Positions 1 to 7,847 of a DNA stretch of 64,000 nt are shown in pieces. The notes beneath the pieces are model-generated. The model ran no database searches and was not told the DNA's origin. It was given only the letters and a program-made list of their open reading frames with translations. Every line of letters begins with the position of its first letter. The stretch's first letter is position 1. Position numbers and translations under genes: made by a program. The DNA is taken from assembly GCA_025462735.1 (NCBI GenBank), contig JAOAPC010000014.1, positions 96,655 through 160,654 of the forward strand, read 5' to 3'. The stretch comes from Acidobacteriaceae bacterium (GTDB lineage: Bacteria > Acidobacteriota > Terriglobia > Terriglobales > Acidobacteriaceae).

Positions 1-30
1 CGCGACGATGGCTGAGCTGTCAACGATCAC
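1..30 (-). CDS. vapC: VapC-type PIN-domain toxin, N-terminus only (cut by window edge)
   Basis: Ten codons are visible on the minus strand, beginning with GTG and reading V/M-I-V-D-S-S-A-I-V-A. This is the usual first beta strand of a PIN domain, with the first conserved metal-binding Asp at residue 4. The GTG overlaps the TGA stop of the upstream antitoxin gene (GTGA), the tight coupling normal for vapBC operons. PIN toxins are Mg-dependent RNases that cut tRNA or rRNA when free of antitoxin. The rest of the gene lies outside the window, so integrity cannot be judged. The assignment rests on this motif plus the antitoxin next door. Confidence 0.75.
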   Translation of the reverse strand, partial: MIVDSSAIVA

Positions 31-269
31 TTCGGGAGCCCGTCTTCGTCATACAAAAGCTCGGCATGATCGGGCAAAGGCCTTCCTTTCAGACGGGCTG
101 CAAACTCTTTTCTGATCTTACGAATCCGTTCGACCATGCCTTCGCTTTTCACTCGATCCAGTTTCTCGCGTACGGCCTGAGTTACAGCGCCCGTCATGCT
201 GTCGTCGGTCAAGGTTGCTAACTCCTGCACCAGGCGGTGGGCTTCTTCATTTTTGATATTCAGGCTCAT
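27..269 (-). CDS. vapB: VapB-type antitoxin (Rv0623-like family)
   Basis: This 80-residue protein starts MSLNIKNEEAHRLVQELA and has the charged helical middle and Pro/Leu/Asp-rich C-terminus (LPDHAELLYDEDGLPK) typical of the Rv0623-like VapB family. The N-terminus of such proteins binds operator DNA as a ribbon-helix-helix-like fold and the C-terminal tail wraps the PIN toxin. The stop overlaps the GTG of vapC. Its own start lies inside the 3' end of the upstream membrane-protein gene (23-bp overlap), so it could be transcribed with that gene. A TA-rich stretch with direct and inverted GGTAGAATTCTACC-like words around 270-300 may be the autoregulatory operator; this is inference. Confidence 0.8.
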   Translation of the reverse strand: MSLNIKNEEAHRLVQELATLTDDSMTGAVTQAVREKLDRVKSEGMVERIRKIRKEFAARLKGRPLPDHAELLYDEDGLPK

Positions 270-1872
270 GGTAGAATTCTACCATAGAGACGGTATATTC
301 TACCAACCTAAAGGCTGAATATAGCAAGCCGGCGATGGCCGCGCACCAAATGGCAAACGCAGCATCCACAACCCACTTCGGGGCAGCCCCCACTCTACGC
401 AGCACAAACGGCAGAAAATTCCATGTAGTAATGTGCTGATAATCCCATTGATCGTAGGTCATGGAATCGGTATTCAGGCCCCAAGCGTCCATTTTGCCGA
501 ATGCAAACGCGACGATGTTTTTGAAGCGCAGCCAAATCACAAATTGCGGATGGCCGAAGTCATCGCCTTGATAGATTTCCAGCGGCAGCCAAAATGCCAG
601 CGATGCCATCTGAACGGCTAGGCTGACGGCAACTAGCACCATTCCTGCCGTCCACACAAATCTTCCCAAGTACGCCCGGTATTTCAATAGGATCGGAACC
701 GAAATAAACGCTGCCAGTTCAACTGCGGTTGAAACATACCGATCGCCCCACGCGAAGTTGCCGCTCCAGACGGTATAGCGCGCGTACAAGGATACATAGC
801 CGAGCACCAGCAGAAGAGCAGCGATCACATAACTCTTAATGGCCGGACTGAAGTATTTCCACCCGAGTGCTGCCACAAGGATCGTCAACACAATCAGCGG
901 ATCAAAAAGAAAGATGGATTTTTCCAGCGAAACCAGCGGTCCCCAGAATCCCACGCAAAACGGCGTCTCCCACGGATAGTTCGCCGGCAGAGTGGGATCG
1001 TGCAAGCGGTGCTCCAACGTGAAGTAGTGCACATACGTGTCCCTCCAAGTTCCGAATCGAGCAAACTGATACAGCCGGTCTATTAGCAGGAAAAACGCGT
1101 AAACCGGCAACGCAGTCATCGCGTAGGTCAAAGCTTTCCGCCAGAATTCTTCCTTCCCTGCTCTCTCGAACCATAGAACCAGTAGCAGGAATACTCCTCC
1201 GCAGAAAAGGTCCGCGGCTGAAGTCAACCGCGTGAGCAAGTTCAATCCAAACGCTGCCGAACCAATTAACAGTGCCCTTCTACTTCCTGAGCGCAACCAT
1301 TCATACTGAAACGAGAATCCAGTAAGCGTCAGCAGGCAGATGTAATTGTTCTCCATCATGTTCTGCGTATAGTGCAGGTGCGTGGTGCAGAACAAAAGCG
1401 CTAGAACTCCAGCTGTAGATTGCGAAACCGTAAATCTGAGGAGTTGCAGAAAACGAAAACAGACGAGCGCGGTGAGAACAGTCAGCAGAATATTCGTGGT
1501 GTAGGTGACAAATATGTTGCGGACTGTCGGGTCGTTTCCCCGGTAGTCGGCAAAGATCGGCAGCTTCTCGATGTAGGTGCCAACAACATCCGCCGGCAGC
1601 ATCAGCAACGGCTGGCCGATGCCATACCAGTCGTACAGCTTGCCTCCCCGCCCATGAACACCGAATTCTGGATACTCATTTGGAAAAACCGCAGGCTCGG
1701 ATGTCCAGAAAGAGTGCGCCGTCTGCAAGCGGTGCATCGTGTCCGCGGATCCCAATTCGCCGGATTGCACCACAAAAGCTAAAAGAGCTGCAGCAAGGCA
1801 AATAAGCAATCGCGGATCACCGCTGCCAGACCGATTGAGCATTTCCACGCAATCATAATTTACATCGTGCAC
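247..1872 (-). CDS. Polytopic membrane protein, GT-C/PMT-like glycosyltransferase candidate
   Basis: This 541-residue protein has about ten to twelve hydrophobic segments. After the first one comes a loop with an acidic motif (GSADTMHRL) and GRGGKLYDWYGIGQPL. This layout, one membrane segment followed by a periplasmic loop with Asp, resembles GT-C enzymes such as the GT39 or ArnT families, which move sugars from polyprenyl carriers. I do not recognise the exact family and the substrate is unknown. The last 8 codons overlap the vapB start. The ATG at 1872 is the farthest upstream start; an in-frame Met ten codons later is possible. It is divergent from rnhB with about 106 bp between start codons. 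Confidence 0.5.
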   Translation of the reverse strand: MHDVNYDCVEMLNRSGSGDPRLLICLAAALLAFVVQSGELGSADTMHRLQTAHSFWTSEPAVFPNEYPEFGVHGRGGKLYDWYGIGQPLLMLPADVVGTYIEKLPIFADYRGNDPTVRNIFVTYTTNILLTVLTALVCFRFLQLLRFTVSQSTAGVLALLFCTTHLHYTQNMMENNYICLLTLTGFSFQYEWLRSGSRRALLIGSAAFGLNLLTRLTSAADLFCGGVFLLLVLWFERAGKEEFWRKALTYAMTALPVYAFFLLIDRLYQFARFGTWRDTYVHYFTLEHRLHDPTLPANYPWETPFCVGFWGPLVSLEKSIFLFDPLIVLTILVAALGWKYFSPAIKSYVIAALLLVLGYVSLYARYTVWSGNFAWGDRYVSTAVELAAFISVPILLKYRAYLGRFVWTAGMVLVAVSLAVQMASLAFWLPLEIYQGDDFGHPQFVIWLRFKNIVAFAFGKMDAWGLNTDSMTYDQWDYQHITTWNFLPFVLRRVGAAPKWVVDAAFAIWCAAIAGLLYSAFRLVEYTVSMVEFYHEPEYQK

Positions 1873-1978
1873 GCCTCAGCGCTGACACACGGTCTGCGAT
1901 AAGCTCGGGCGTTTTCCTCTTGCGCTCACAACCCAGACTGCGTAAACATGAGTGAAAGAACTTAGCGTTTCCGCGACA

Positions 1979-2719
1979 ATGCCTTCGACCGTCAAACTTC
2001 GCACTGAAAAACAACTTTCCGCCTCTGCGGTAAAGCTTCGCCTGCTGAAGCGCCTGCGATGCACGCTGAAGTACGAAAAAGTAGCGTGGGGGTCCGGGGC
2101 GAAATTGGTGGCGGGGGTTGATGAAGTTGGCCGCGGATCGCTCTTTGGACCGGTAGTCGCCGCAGCCGTGGTGCTGGATCCTTGTTATCGAATCCGCGGA
2201 CTGCGCGATTCCAAACTGCTGCTCGCCGACCGGCGCGAAGTGCTCGCCGAACGAATCCGGAAACATGCCGTGGTATGGGCCGTTGCCGCGGTCGATGCCG
2301 CACGCATCGATCAGATCAACATCTACCATGCGTCGAGGCTTGCCATGCACGAGGCGGTATCCCTGCTCAGCCCAGCCGCCGATTACCTGCTGATCGATGC
2401 CATGCGCCTCCAGTGCGAAGTGCCGCAGCGGCCGATCATTCACGGCGATGCACTCTCAGCTTCCATTGCCGCCGCATCTATCCTCGCCAAGGTCCATCGT
2501 GACCGCATGATCAGCGAGTGGGATCCGGTCTTCCCGGCGTACGGCCTCCGCTCGAACAAAGGCTATAGCACGCCCAAACATTTGGCGGCTTTGCGCGAGC
2601 ACGGCCCATCGCCACTGCATCGGCAATCATTCGCCCCGGTATGGAATGCGCCGGTACCGCAGGCGGTCCTCGAATTCATGCTGCAAGACTCAGGGGTTGC
2701 GGCAGAGCAGACAGCCTAA
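1979..2719 (+). CDS. rnhB: Ribonuclease HII
   Basis: RNase HII cuts the RNA strand of RNA-DNA hybrids and starts ribonucleotide excision repair. The protein has the family hallmark GVDEVGRGSLFGP, with the catalytic Asp-Glu pair at about residues 48-49, the LRDSK motif (third acidic residue) and DYLLIDAM (fourth acidic residue). The Ser/Ala-rich ASIAAASILAKV and the GYSTPKH segment follow as expected. Length from the chosen ATG is 246 residues, with an N-terminal extension of roughly 40 residues before the catalytic domain. An upstream in-frame ATG at 1952 would add nine residues. It appears monocistronic. Confidence 0.95.
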   Translation: MPSTVKLRTEKQLSASAVKLRLLKRLRCTLKYEKVAWGSGAKLVAGVDEVGRGSLFGPVVAAAVVLDPCYRIRGLRDSKLLLADRREVLAERIRKHAVVWAVAAVDAARIDQINIYHASRLAMHEAVSLLSPAADYLLIDAMRLQCEVPQRPIIHGDALSASIAAASILAKVHRDRMISEWDPVFPAYGLRSNKGYSTPKHLAALREHGPSPLHRQSFAPVWNAPVPQAVLEFMLQDSGVAAEQTA

Positions 2720-2741
2720 GCTGCGGTGCCTTGCTGTCTTT

Positions 2742-3272
2742 CTATGGTGGCGACGTATAAGCGCCTGCGGCAGCTCCGCCTTCTCGGTGCGGGATCGCCA
2801 GTTTTTCCCTAATGTGCTTGGCCAACTCCTCAATCCTTTCCAGCCGAGGCCTAACAGAGTCGCTCAGGTCCGCCTCCTTTAGCGCCACCCCACAGGAAAG
2901 TAGCAGCACGGTCACATCGTCTTTCAGTTCGTCTCGCAACGCCTGCCGGGCGCTATGGCGTGCTAGTACAGTTTCCAGGCCACGCCGAGACACTGCCGCG
3001 CGCAGCTCTCGCAAAACCCTCTCTTCGCCACTGATTCCAAAATTCACGAAGACTGGCACGGCCATTCCCAAGTGATCAAAGACAACGTTGGCCGGTTCAG
3101 GTTCTGCTTCGGTGATCCACTGGTCGATCACGACCGCTGAATATTCTCCAGACCGCAATCGCTCCATTCCTTGGTGCAGGCTGAACGCGACCTGCACCGC
3201 CTCCTGCATTGCATGTTCAATTGAGCGGGCACACTCCTTGGCCCTCTCCGAATTCCAAATCATAAGGATCAT
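2742..3272 (-). CDS. Receiver-like (pseudo-response-regulator) protein of unknown function
   Basis: From the ATG at 3272 the protein begins MILMIWNSER, which fits beta strand 1 of a CheY-like fold. It continues with helix SERAKECARSIEHAM, strand QVAFSL, helix GMERLRSGE, strand YSAVVIDQW and strand AVPVFVNFGISG. The acidic pair after strand 1 is absent (WNSE in place of DDE) and no phospho-acceptor Asp with the usual DxxMP context is present, so it is probably not phosphorylated normally. The C-terminal half is helical and charged. A GTG at 3326 extends the frame by 18 residues but falls outside the fold, so the later start is preferred. It lies just downstream of the NtrC-type gene on the same strand and may share its transcript. 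Confidence 0.6.
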   Translation of the reverse strand: MILMIWNSERAKECARSIEHAMQEAVQVAFSLHQGMERLRSGEYSAVVIDQWITEAEPEPANVVFDHLGMAVPVFVNFGISGEERVLRELRAAVSRRGLETVLARHSARQALRDELKDDVTVLLLSCGVALKEADLSDSVRPRLERIEELAKHIREKLAIPHREGGAAAGAYTSPP

Positions 3273-3383
3273 GCCTGCGGCTGTCGCAACTAAGGGGCCA
3301 AAGACTCGCACAAGAAAAGAAAGCACTAAGCCGCCGTGCTTGTATTCCGGCTCTCCACTTCGGGAAAACGAGTTCCAGTTCGG

Positions 3384-4793
3384 TCATAACGCCGCGCCGT
3401 ACTCCTTAAGCTTGCGGTAGAGCGTCGTCTTGCCAATTCCAAGCATCTTGGCCGCCATCAGCTTGTCTCCGCTCAGTTGTGCGATTGCGCCCAGAATTGT
3501 TTGCTTCTCCAGATCAGCCAGCGGAAGGATCTTGCTCCCCGGAGTCTCTGCCAGCAAGCGCGCCGGCGCTCCCGTAATCGAGCTTGGCAAATCCACAACA
3601 TGGATCACGGCTCCGGAAGTTATCGCGCAACAGCGCTCCAAACAGTTTTCCAATTCCCGTACATTGCCTGGCCAGTCGTAAGCCAGCAACGCCCTCATCG
3701 CATCGTCGCTCACTTCATGAATCCTTCCGGAATTCTGTGACAGGCGTTCCAGGATGTGTCCGGTTAACAATGGAATGTCCTGCCGGCGCTCCCGCAAAGG
3801 AGGAATGCGCAAGCTAAGAACATTCAAACGAAAGTACAAATCGCGCCGAAACGAACCGTTCGCCACGGACTGTTCCAGATCGCGATTGGTGGCCGCCAGC
3901 ACGCGAATGTTAATCGGTGCCGTTTTCGTGCTTCCCACAGGACGGATTTCCTTCTCTTGAAGCGCGCGCAACATCTTTGCCTGAAGATCAACCGGAAGTT
4001 CTCCGATTTCATCCAGGAAAACCGTCCCGCCGTCAGCAATCGCCAGCAATCCCGCCTTCGATTGCATGGCTCCTGTAAAGGCTCCCTTCACATAACCGAA
4101 AAGCTCGCTTTCGATCAGCGTCGGCACCAGAGAGCCGCAGTCCACCGGAATAAATGACTTGTCGCGGTAGGGGCCTGAATGATGTATGGCCCGCGCGACC
4201 ATTTCTTTTCCAGTGCCACTCTCACCCAGGATGAGTACCGGATGCCCGCTGTGCGCGGCTTTCGCAATGATCCGGTAGAGCTTATCCATCTCTGGGGCGC
4301 GGCCAATGATGCTTCCAAAACCCTGTTTCGACTTGATCTTTTCCCGCAAAATGCGGTTCTCGGTCTTGAGTTTCAAGTGCACAGCTACCCGTTCCAGAAG
4401 CAGCTTGAGCTCCTCGAGGCTGAATGGTTTCGTGACGTAATCGTAGGCGCCGCTCTTCATAGCCTGGACCGCTGATTCCACGGTGCCGTGTCCTGTGATC
4501 ACGATCACCTCAATATCCGGCCGCCGGTTCTTGATTAGGCGCAGCGTTTCGAGCCCACCTGCGCCCGGCAGCTTTAAGTCCAGCAGAACCACATCGATGC
4601 TTTGAGACTCCAAAAGGCGCAAGGCTTGCTCGGCTGAATCCGATGCCCCGGCGCGGTATCCAAGGACCAGGGCAGCCTCTCTGGCCGCCTCGCGTACCGC
4701 GCGCTCATCGTCCACAATGAGCAGGTTCAAGAGTGCCGGGTTTTCAACCGGCCGCATTGCCGGGGACACGAACGTAGTTGGCGCAGCAGTCAT
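3384..4793 (-). CDS. NtrC-family sigma-54-dependent response regulator
   Basis: This is a three-domain activator of about 469 residues. The receiver (about 22-140) has the acidic LIVDDE pocket, phospho-acceptor Asp at about 72 (LLDLKLPG) and Lys in YVTKPF. The AAA+ domain has Walker A GESGTGKE and the sigma-54 contact loop GAFTGA, plus AATNRDLE and the arginine-finger region. The C-terminal Fis-type helix-turn-helix is AAKMLGIGKTTLYRKLKEYG. The start at 4793 is chosen because GAGGAG sits a few bases before this ATG; a longer frame to 4850 has no ribosome site. The partner histidine kinase is not in the window, so the signal is unknown. It should open sigma-54 promoters after phosphorylation. 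Confidence 0.92.
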   Translation of the reverse strand: MTAAPTTFVSPAMRPVENPALLNLLIVDDERAVREAAREAALVLGYRAGASDSAEQALRLLESQSIDVVLLDLKLPGAGGLETLRLIKNRRPDIEVIVITGHGTVESAVQAMKSGAYDYVTKPFSLEELKLLLERVAVHLKLKTENRILREKIKSKQGFGSIIGRAPEMDKLYRIIAKAAHSGHPVLILGESGTGKEMVARAIHHSGPYRDKSFIPVDCGSLVPTLIESELFGYVKGAFTGAMQSKAGLLAIADGGTVFLDEIGELPVDLQAKMLRALQEKEIRPVGSTKTAPINIRVLAATNRDLEQSVANGSFRRDLYFRLNVLSLRIPPLRERRQDIPLLTGHILERLSQNSGRIHEVSDDAMRALLAYDWPGNVRELENCLERCCAITSGAVIHVVDLPSSITGAPARLLAETPGSKILPLADLEKQTILGAIAQLSGDKLMAAKMLGIGKTTLYRKLKEYGAAL

Positions 4794-4944
4794 AGAGAAC
4801 TCCTCGAATTTTGTGAGGACGTTTCCCTGGATGAACCACTGTGATTCCAAACCGGAAAGACATCCCTGTTTGGGAATTGTAGGAACTTACGCTTTCCCTG
4901 TTTAGGACGGTTGAACAGGTCGAGTGTGATGAATGAACATCCGG

Positions 4945-5640
4945 CTACGCCGGAAGCTGTGAAAGAAACTGAATAATCTCGCTCGGCTCAGGGCGCTCGG
5001 TGTAATCGGGATTCACCTTCGCATAGAGGATGGAGGAATCGCGATCTATTACGTAAGTCGCTGGAATGGGTAGCTCCCAGCTGGAATCGCCATTCACAAA
5101 CGGCAGGTTGATAAAAACGCGTTGATAGATTTCCTGCTGATACTCGGGCACACCGTAAACCAGCCCAAATTCCCTCGCAACCTTATTTTCCGTATCGAAC
5201 AGCAGCGGAAAGCGGAAGTGGTGCTGATCCGCCATAAGGTAAGAGTGATGTTGAGTTTGAGGCGAGATGGCGGCGAAAGATGCGCCGAAATCCCGGATTT
5301 GGGAGTAAATCACGTTCATCGCTTCCAGTTGGCCAACACAGAATGGGCACCAGCGTCCGCGGAAAAAGCACACGACCAGCGGGCCTTCCCGCAATAAATC
5401 GCCGGAGCGCACCAAATCCCCTTTGTGGTCGGAAAGCTCAAAGCCCAGTGCCTGGCTGCCTGGCTGGAGCGATCGCCCAGCAATCCCAGACTGTCCCAGT
5501 TCGGTGATCACACGCGCATGAATAGCTTGAATGTCCGCCGGAACGTATTTTGCGATGAGTTCCTTGCGCTCAACGAAGACTTCCGCGAGTGAGCGGGTTT
5601 CTGAACCCGTCGTCGTTTCTTCGAGAGACCGCCATTTCAT
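4945..5640 (-). CDS. Peroxiredoxin-like AhpC/TSA-family protein
   Basis: This 231-residue protein has a thioredoxin-fold core with VVCFFRGRWCPFCVGQLEAM near residue 100, the peroxiredoxin-like CxxC-type active site of the PRX-like 2 group, followed by FAAISPQTQ and ATYVIDRDS. Such proteins are thought to reduce peroxides or act as thiol oxidoreductases. No signal peptide is visible, so it is probably cytoplasmic. The first 60 residues form a helical extension (SLAEVFVERKELIAKYVPADI) common in this subgroup. It sits between response-regulator genes on opposite strands, with no obvious operon partner. Family assignment is firm; substrate is not known. Confidence 0.85.
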   Translation of the reverse strand: MKWRSLEETTTGSETRSLAEVFVERKELIAKYVPADIQAIHARVITELGQSGIAGRSLQPGSQALGFELSDHKGDLVRSGDLLREGPLVVCFFRGRWCPFCVGQLEAMNVIYSQIRDFGASFAAISPQTQHHSYLMADQHHFRFPLLFDTENKVAREFGLVYGVPEYQQEIYQRVFINLPFVNGDSSWELPIPATYVIDRDSSILYAKVNPDYTERPEPSEIIQFLSQLPA

Positions 5641-5839
5641 AAATAACCTTCACTTCGGCCTGCACCCATACATCCAAAAACAGGCCCGCGAGACTTTCCC
5701 AGAAATCCGCGCTGCGTACGTAATGATTCTAGAGTAATACCGCGATTGATTCTTACGACTACTGGTTTCTAGCTACACCGCACCAGCATCTAAGTTGCCG
5801 CGAACTGCTTAACCTACTCTGCCGTGTGAGGCTATAAAA

Positions 5840-6556
5840 ATGGCCCAGCAACCGCGAGTGTTATTCCTTGATGATGAAGACAGTATTCGGGTAACGCTGC
5901 CGCCGATGCTGGAATCCTACGGTTTTAAGGTCACCTCCGCCGGAACGGTTCCAGACGCTCTTCGCCTTATTTCCCAGGAAAAGTTCGACGTGCTTATAGC
6001 CGACTTGAATGTCGGCAATGCCGGGGACGGTTTCACCGTGGTCAGCGCAATGCGCCGCACGCAACCCCAAGCCGTGAGCTTTATCCTGACAGGTTATCCG
6101 GCCTTCGAGACCGCCCTGGAAGCCATTCGGCAGCAGGTGGATGATTACCTCACCAAGCCGACTGAAATTGAAGCCCTGGTCGATGCGATCAACTCAAAGC
6201 TTGCCGACAGGAAGCCATCTCATGGAATTCAGCCGAAACGATTACCGGACATCATAGAGCAGCACCGCGATTGGATCGTCAAACATTGGCTGGTAGAGGT
6301 CAAGAAAGACCCAGAGATCGGAGCGATTTCGCTTTCAGATTCGGAACGCCAGGACCACGTTCCCCGTCTGCTGCAAGAAGCCGTGGAAAGGACAAAGGGA
6401 AGACAGCTTACACCGGAAGACACCCAGGCAGCGATTCTTCATGGGACCCTCCGAGGGAAACAGGGTTACACCGGTCCCCTCGTGATACGCGAAGCCAACT
6501 ATTGCTTGGCGCACTGGCGCAATGCGTACAGCAGAACCTTTTGGCAATCCAGGTGA
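5840..6556 (+). CDS. Response regulator with C-terminal RsbRD-like domain, probably frameshifted
   Basis: An N-terminal receiver (VLFLDDED, phospho-acceptor Asp at about 55 in LIADLN, Lys in YLTKPTE) is followed from about residue 132 by a helical domain (DIIEQHRDWIVKHWL) that resembles the RsbR/RsbT co-antagonist N-terminal fold. The present frame ends FWQSR at 6556, but reading on in frame +1 from about 6520 gives VQQNLLAIQVSYLIPDM and further helices to 6702, which look like the missing end of the same domain. A single-base deletion or two-base insertion near 6515-6530 would explain this. It may be a pseudogene, a sequence error, or a genuinely short protein. It is divergent from the peroxiredoxin-like gene. 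Confidence 0.75.
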   Translation: MAQQPRVLFLDDEDSIRVTLPPMLESYGFKVTSAGTVPDALRLISQEKFDVLIADLNVGNAGDGFTVVSAMRRTQPQAVSFILTGYPAFETALEAIRQQVDDYLTKPTEIEALVDAINSKLADRKPSHGIQPKRLPDIIEQHRDWIVKHWLVEVKKDPEIGAISLSDSERQDHVPRLLQEAVERTKGRQLTPEDTQAAILHGTLRGKQGYTGPLVIREANYCLAHWRNAYSRTFWQSR

Positions 6557-6702
6557 GCTATCTGATTCCAGATATGGTCAAAATATGGGAAACCATTGAG
6601 ACCGAGCTGGAAATCTCGGTCAAAGCGTTGCTTGATGATTCGCATGCAGGCGAAGAAGGGGCGGTATCGCAGCGTGTTCGAAAAGGCTCTCGATCGCGTT
6701 AG
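6520..6702 (+). other. Out-of-frame C-terminal remainder of the RsbRD-like domain
   Basis: Frame +1 in this stretch reads AQCVQQNLLAIQVSYLIPDM followed by KIWETIETELEISVKALLDD. This matches the expected continuation of the response regulator encoded just upstream in frame +2. No ribosome-binding site or plausible start codon precedes it, so it is not taken as a separate gene. Confidence 0.55.
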
Positions 6703-6805
6703 CAACTAAAGGACTGCAGGAGGATGGATACAAGTTCACAAAAAATCCGCCGTCGCTAAGCCGTTTAAAACTATAGACACTGGCTTTGCATACAGGAACT
6801 CCCTC

Positions 6806-6820
6806 TTCCGTATTACGGAA
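6806..6820. promoter_or_regulatory. Perfect palindrome, possible operator upstream of a response-regulator gene
   Basis: TTCCGTA-T-TACGGAA has 7-bp arms around one central base. About 20 bases further on, ATGGG...CCCAT (6839-6853) forms a second short inverted repeat. Both lie in the 263-bp gap before the response-regulator gene starting at 6966. Perfect short palindromes in such positions often bind dimeric regulators; no regulator is assigned. Confidence 0.35.
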
Positions 6821-6965
6821 TGTACTGTATCGAACAAATATGGGTAATGCCCATACGATTGAGCTACTTACTCGCCACTTCGTCTTGCAACGAACACAAA
6901 GTCTGTAGCGTCAAAGCGTCGGCGTTTCCGGGGACCAAAAATCCCAAAAGTAAGGAGCCGCATTG

Positions 6966-7574
6966 ATGCCGCGACAATTCGATTATCGAATGCTGATCGT
7001 CGATGACGACGCTGTCTTTTGTGAAATTGCGGACGAGCTCTTCAGCACGCTCGGCTACACGGTGAGGTGCGCCGACGATGGTTTCGAGGCACTGGCAATG
7101 ATGAAGCAGGCCCTGCCCGACATCATCATCTGCGATCTCAATCTGCCTAAAATGTCAGGTTTTGAATTGCTTTCCATTATCAGGCGGAGGTTTCCGCAAA
7201 TTCCGGTCATCGCCATGAGCGGTGAGTACATGGGCACAGACTTGCCGATGGGTGTAATCGCCGACGCTTACCTGCAAAAAGGCGGCGAGCATTCTCCCGA
7301 GGTACTGGTCGGAAAGATCCGCGAACTTCTGGAGAATTCGCCTTTGCGGGCCAACGTTATTAAACCTGCCAGCGCACCTGTGTGGATACCGCTGAACGGG
7401 AAACAATATTTCTTTCTGACCTGCACCGATTGTTTGCGTTCGTTCTCATTACCTACGCCCAACAATGTCGACGAAAACACCGCCAGAAAATCGCGGTGCG
7501 AATTCTGTGACACAGAAATTGTTTATTTTCTGGACGTCGAGGCCATTGGACAGGCCCGCCGCTCCGCCCAATGA
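6966..7574 (+). CDS. Response regulator with C-terminal zinc-ribbon-like segment
   Basis: The receiver domain occupies about residues 8-125, with LIVDDDA, phospho-acceptor Asp at about 57 (IICDLNLPKMSG) and AMSGEY near the switch Thr/Ser. After a linker, residues of about 140-190 carry two CxxC pairs (TCTDC and RCEFC) separated by about 30 residues, which suggests a small zinc ribbon in place of an HTH output domain. It is therefore likely to act by protein contact or by nucleic-acid binding through the ribbon; this is inference. The ATG at 6966 is preferred because AAGGAG lies 8 bases upstream; a TTG at 6963 is also in frame. The small gene at 7582 follows 7 bp after its stop and is probably co-transcribed. 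Confidence 0.85.
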   Translation: MPRQFDYRMLIVDDDAVFCEIADELFSTLGYTVRCADDGFEALAMMKQALPDIIICDLNLPKMSGFELLSIIRRRFPQIPVIAMSGEYMGTDLPMGVIADAYLQKGGEHSPEVLVGKIRELLENSPLRANVIKPASAPVWIPLNGKQYFFLTCTDCLRSFSLPTPNNVDENTARKSRCEFCDTEIVYFLDVEAIGQARRSAQ

Positions 7575-7581
7575 GTTTTGA

Positions 7582-7842
7582 ATGTCTGAATCGAACGCGG
7601 CGTCAGAAGAAGCTAACGTAATCCGGTACCAGCGGCTGCAGCGTGGCTTGTACTACGCCGATTTCCGGCGGGACAAGAGGCTGGATCCGGAGGTTTACCA
7701 CTGTGTGATCCAGCGCGAAGGTTCGACCGAAATTCTTCGCTGGAGCCAGCATCGCACTCTCGAGGGCGCAATGCGTACAGCCCGGGCTGAGCTGAGGCAT
7801 CTTTCTGAGGAGCACGCACAACTGCCCGGCGTATCCGTGTAG
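7582..7842 (+). CDS. Small conserved-looking protein of unknown function
   Basis: This is an 86-residue soluble protein with many charged residues, mixed beta/alpha in appearance (YYADFRRDKRLDPEVYHCVI, then a C-terminal helix AMRTARAELRHLSEEHAQL). No known motif is recognised. It starts 7 bp after the stop of the zinc-ribbon response regulator and on the same strand, so translation coupling is likely and a role in the same signalling path is possible. Codon usage resembles the neighbours. The function is unknown. Confidence 0.55.
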   Translation: MSESNAASEEANVIRYQRLQRGLYYADFRRDKRLDPEVYHCVIQREGSTEILRWSQHRTLEGAMRTARAELRHLSEEHAQLPGVSV

Positions 7843-7847
7843 CCAAC

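Noticed and set aside
1853..2443. Open frame of 196 codons opposite rnhB
   Set aside because: It is antisense to the catalytic core of RNase HII, with no ribosome site and no family.
6703..6965. Sigma-54 (-24/-12) promoter near the response-regulator genes
   Set aside because: TGGC and TTGC words are present near 6781 but at the wrong spacing; no good match was found.
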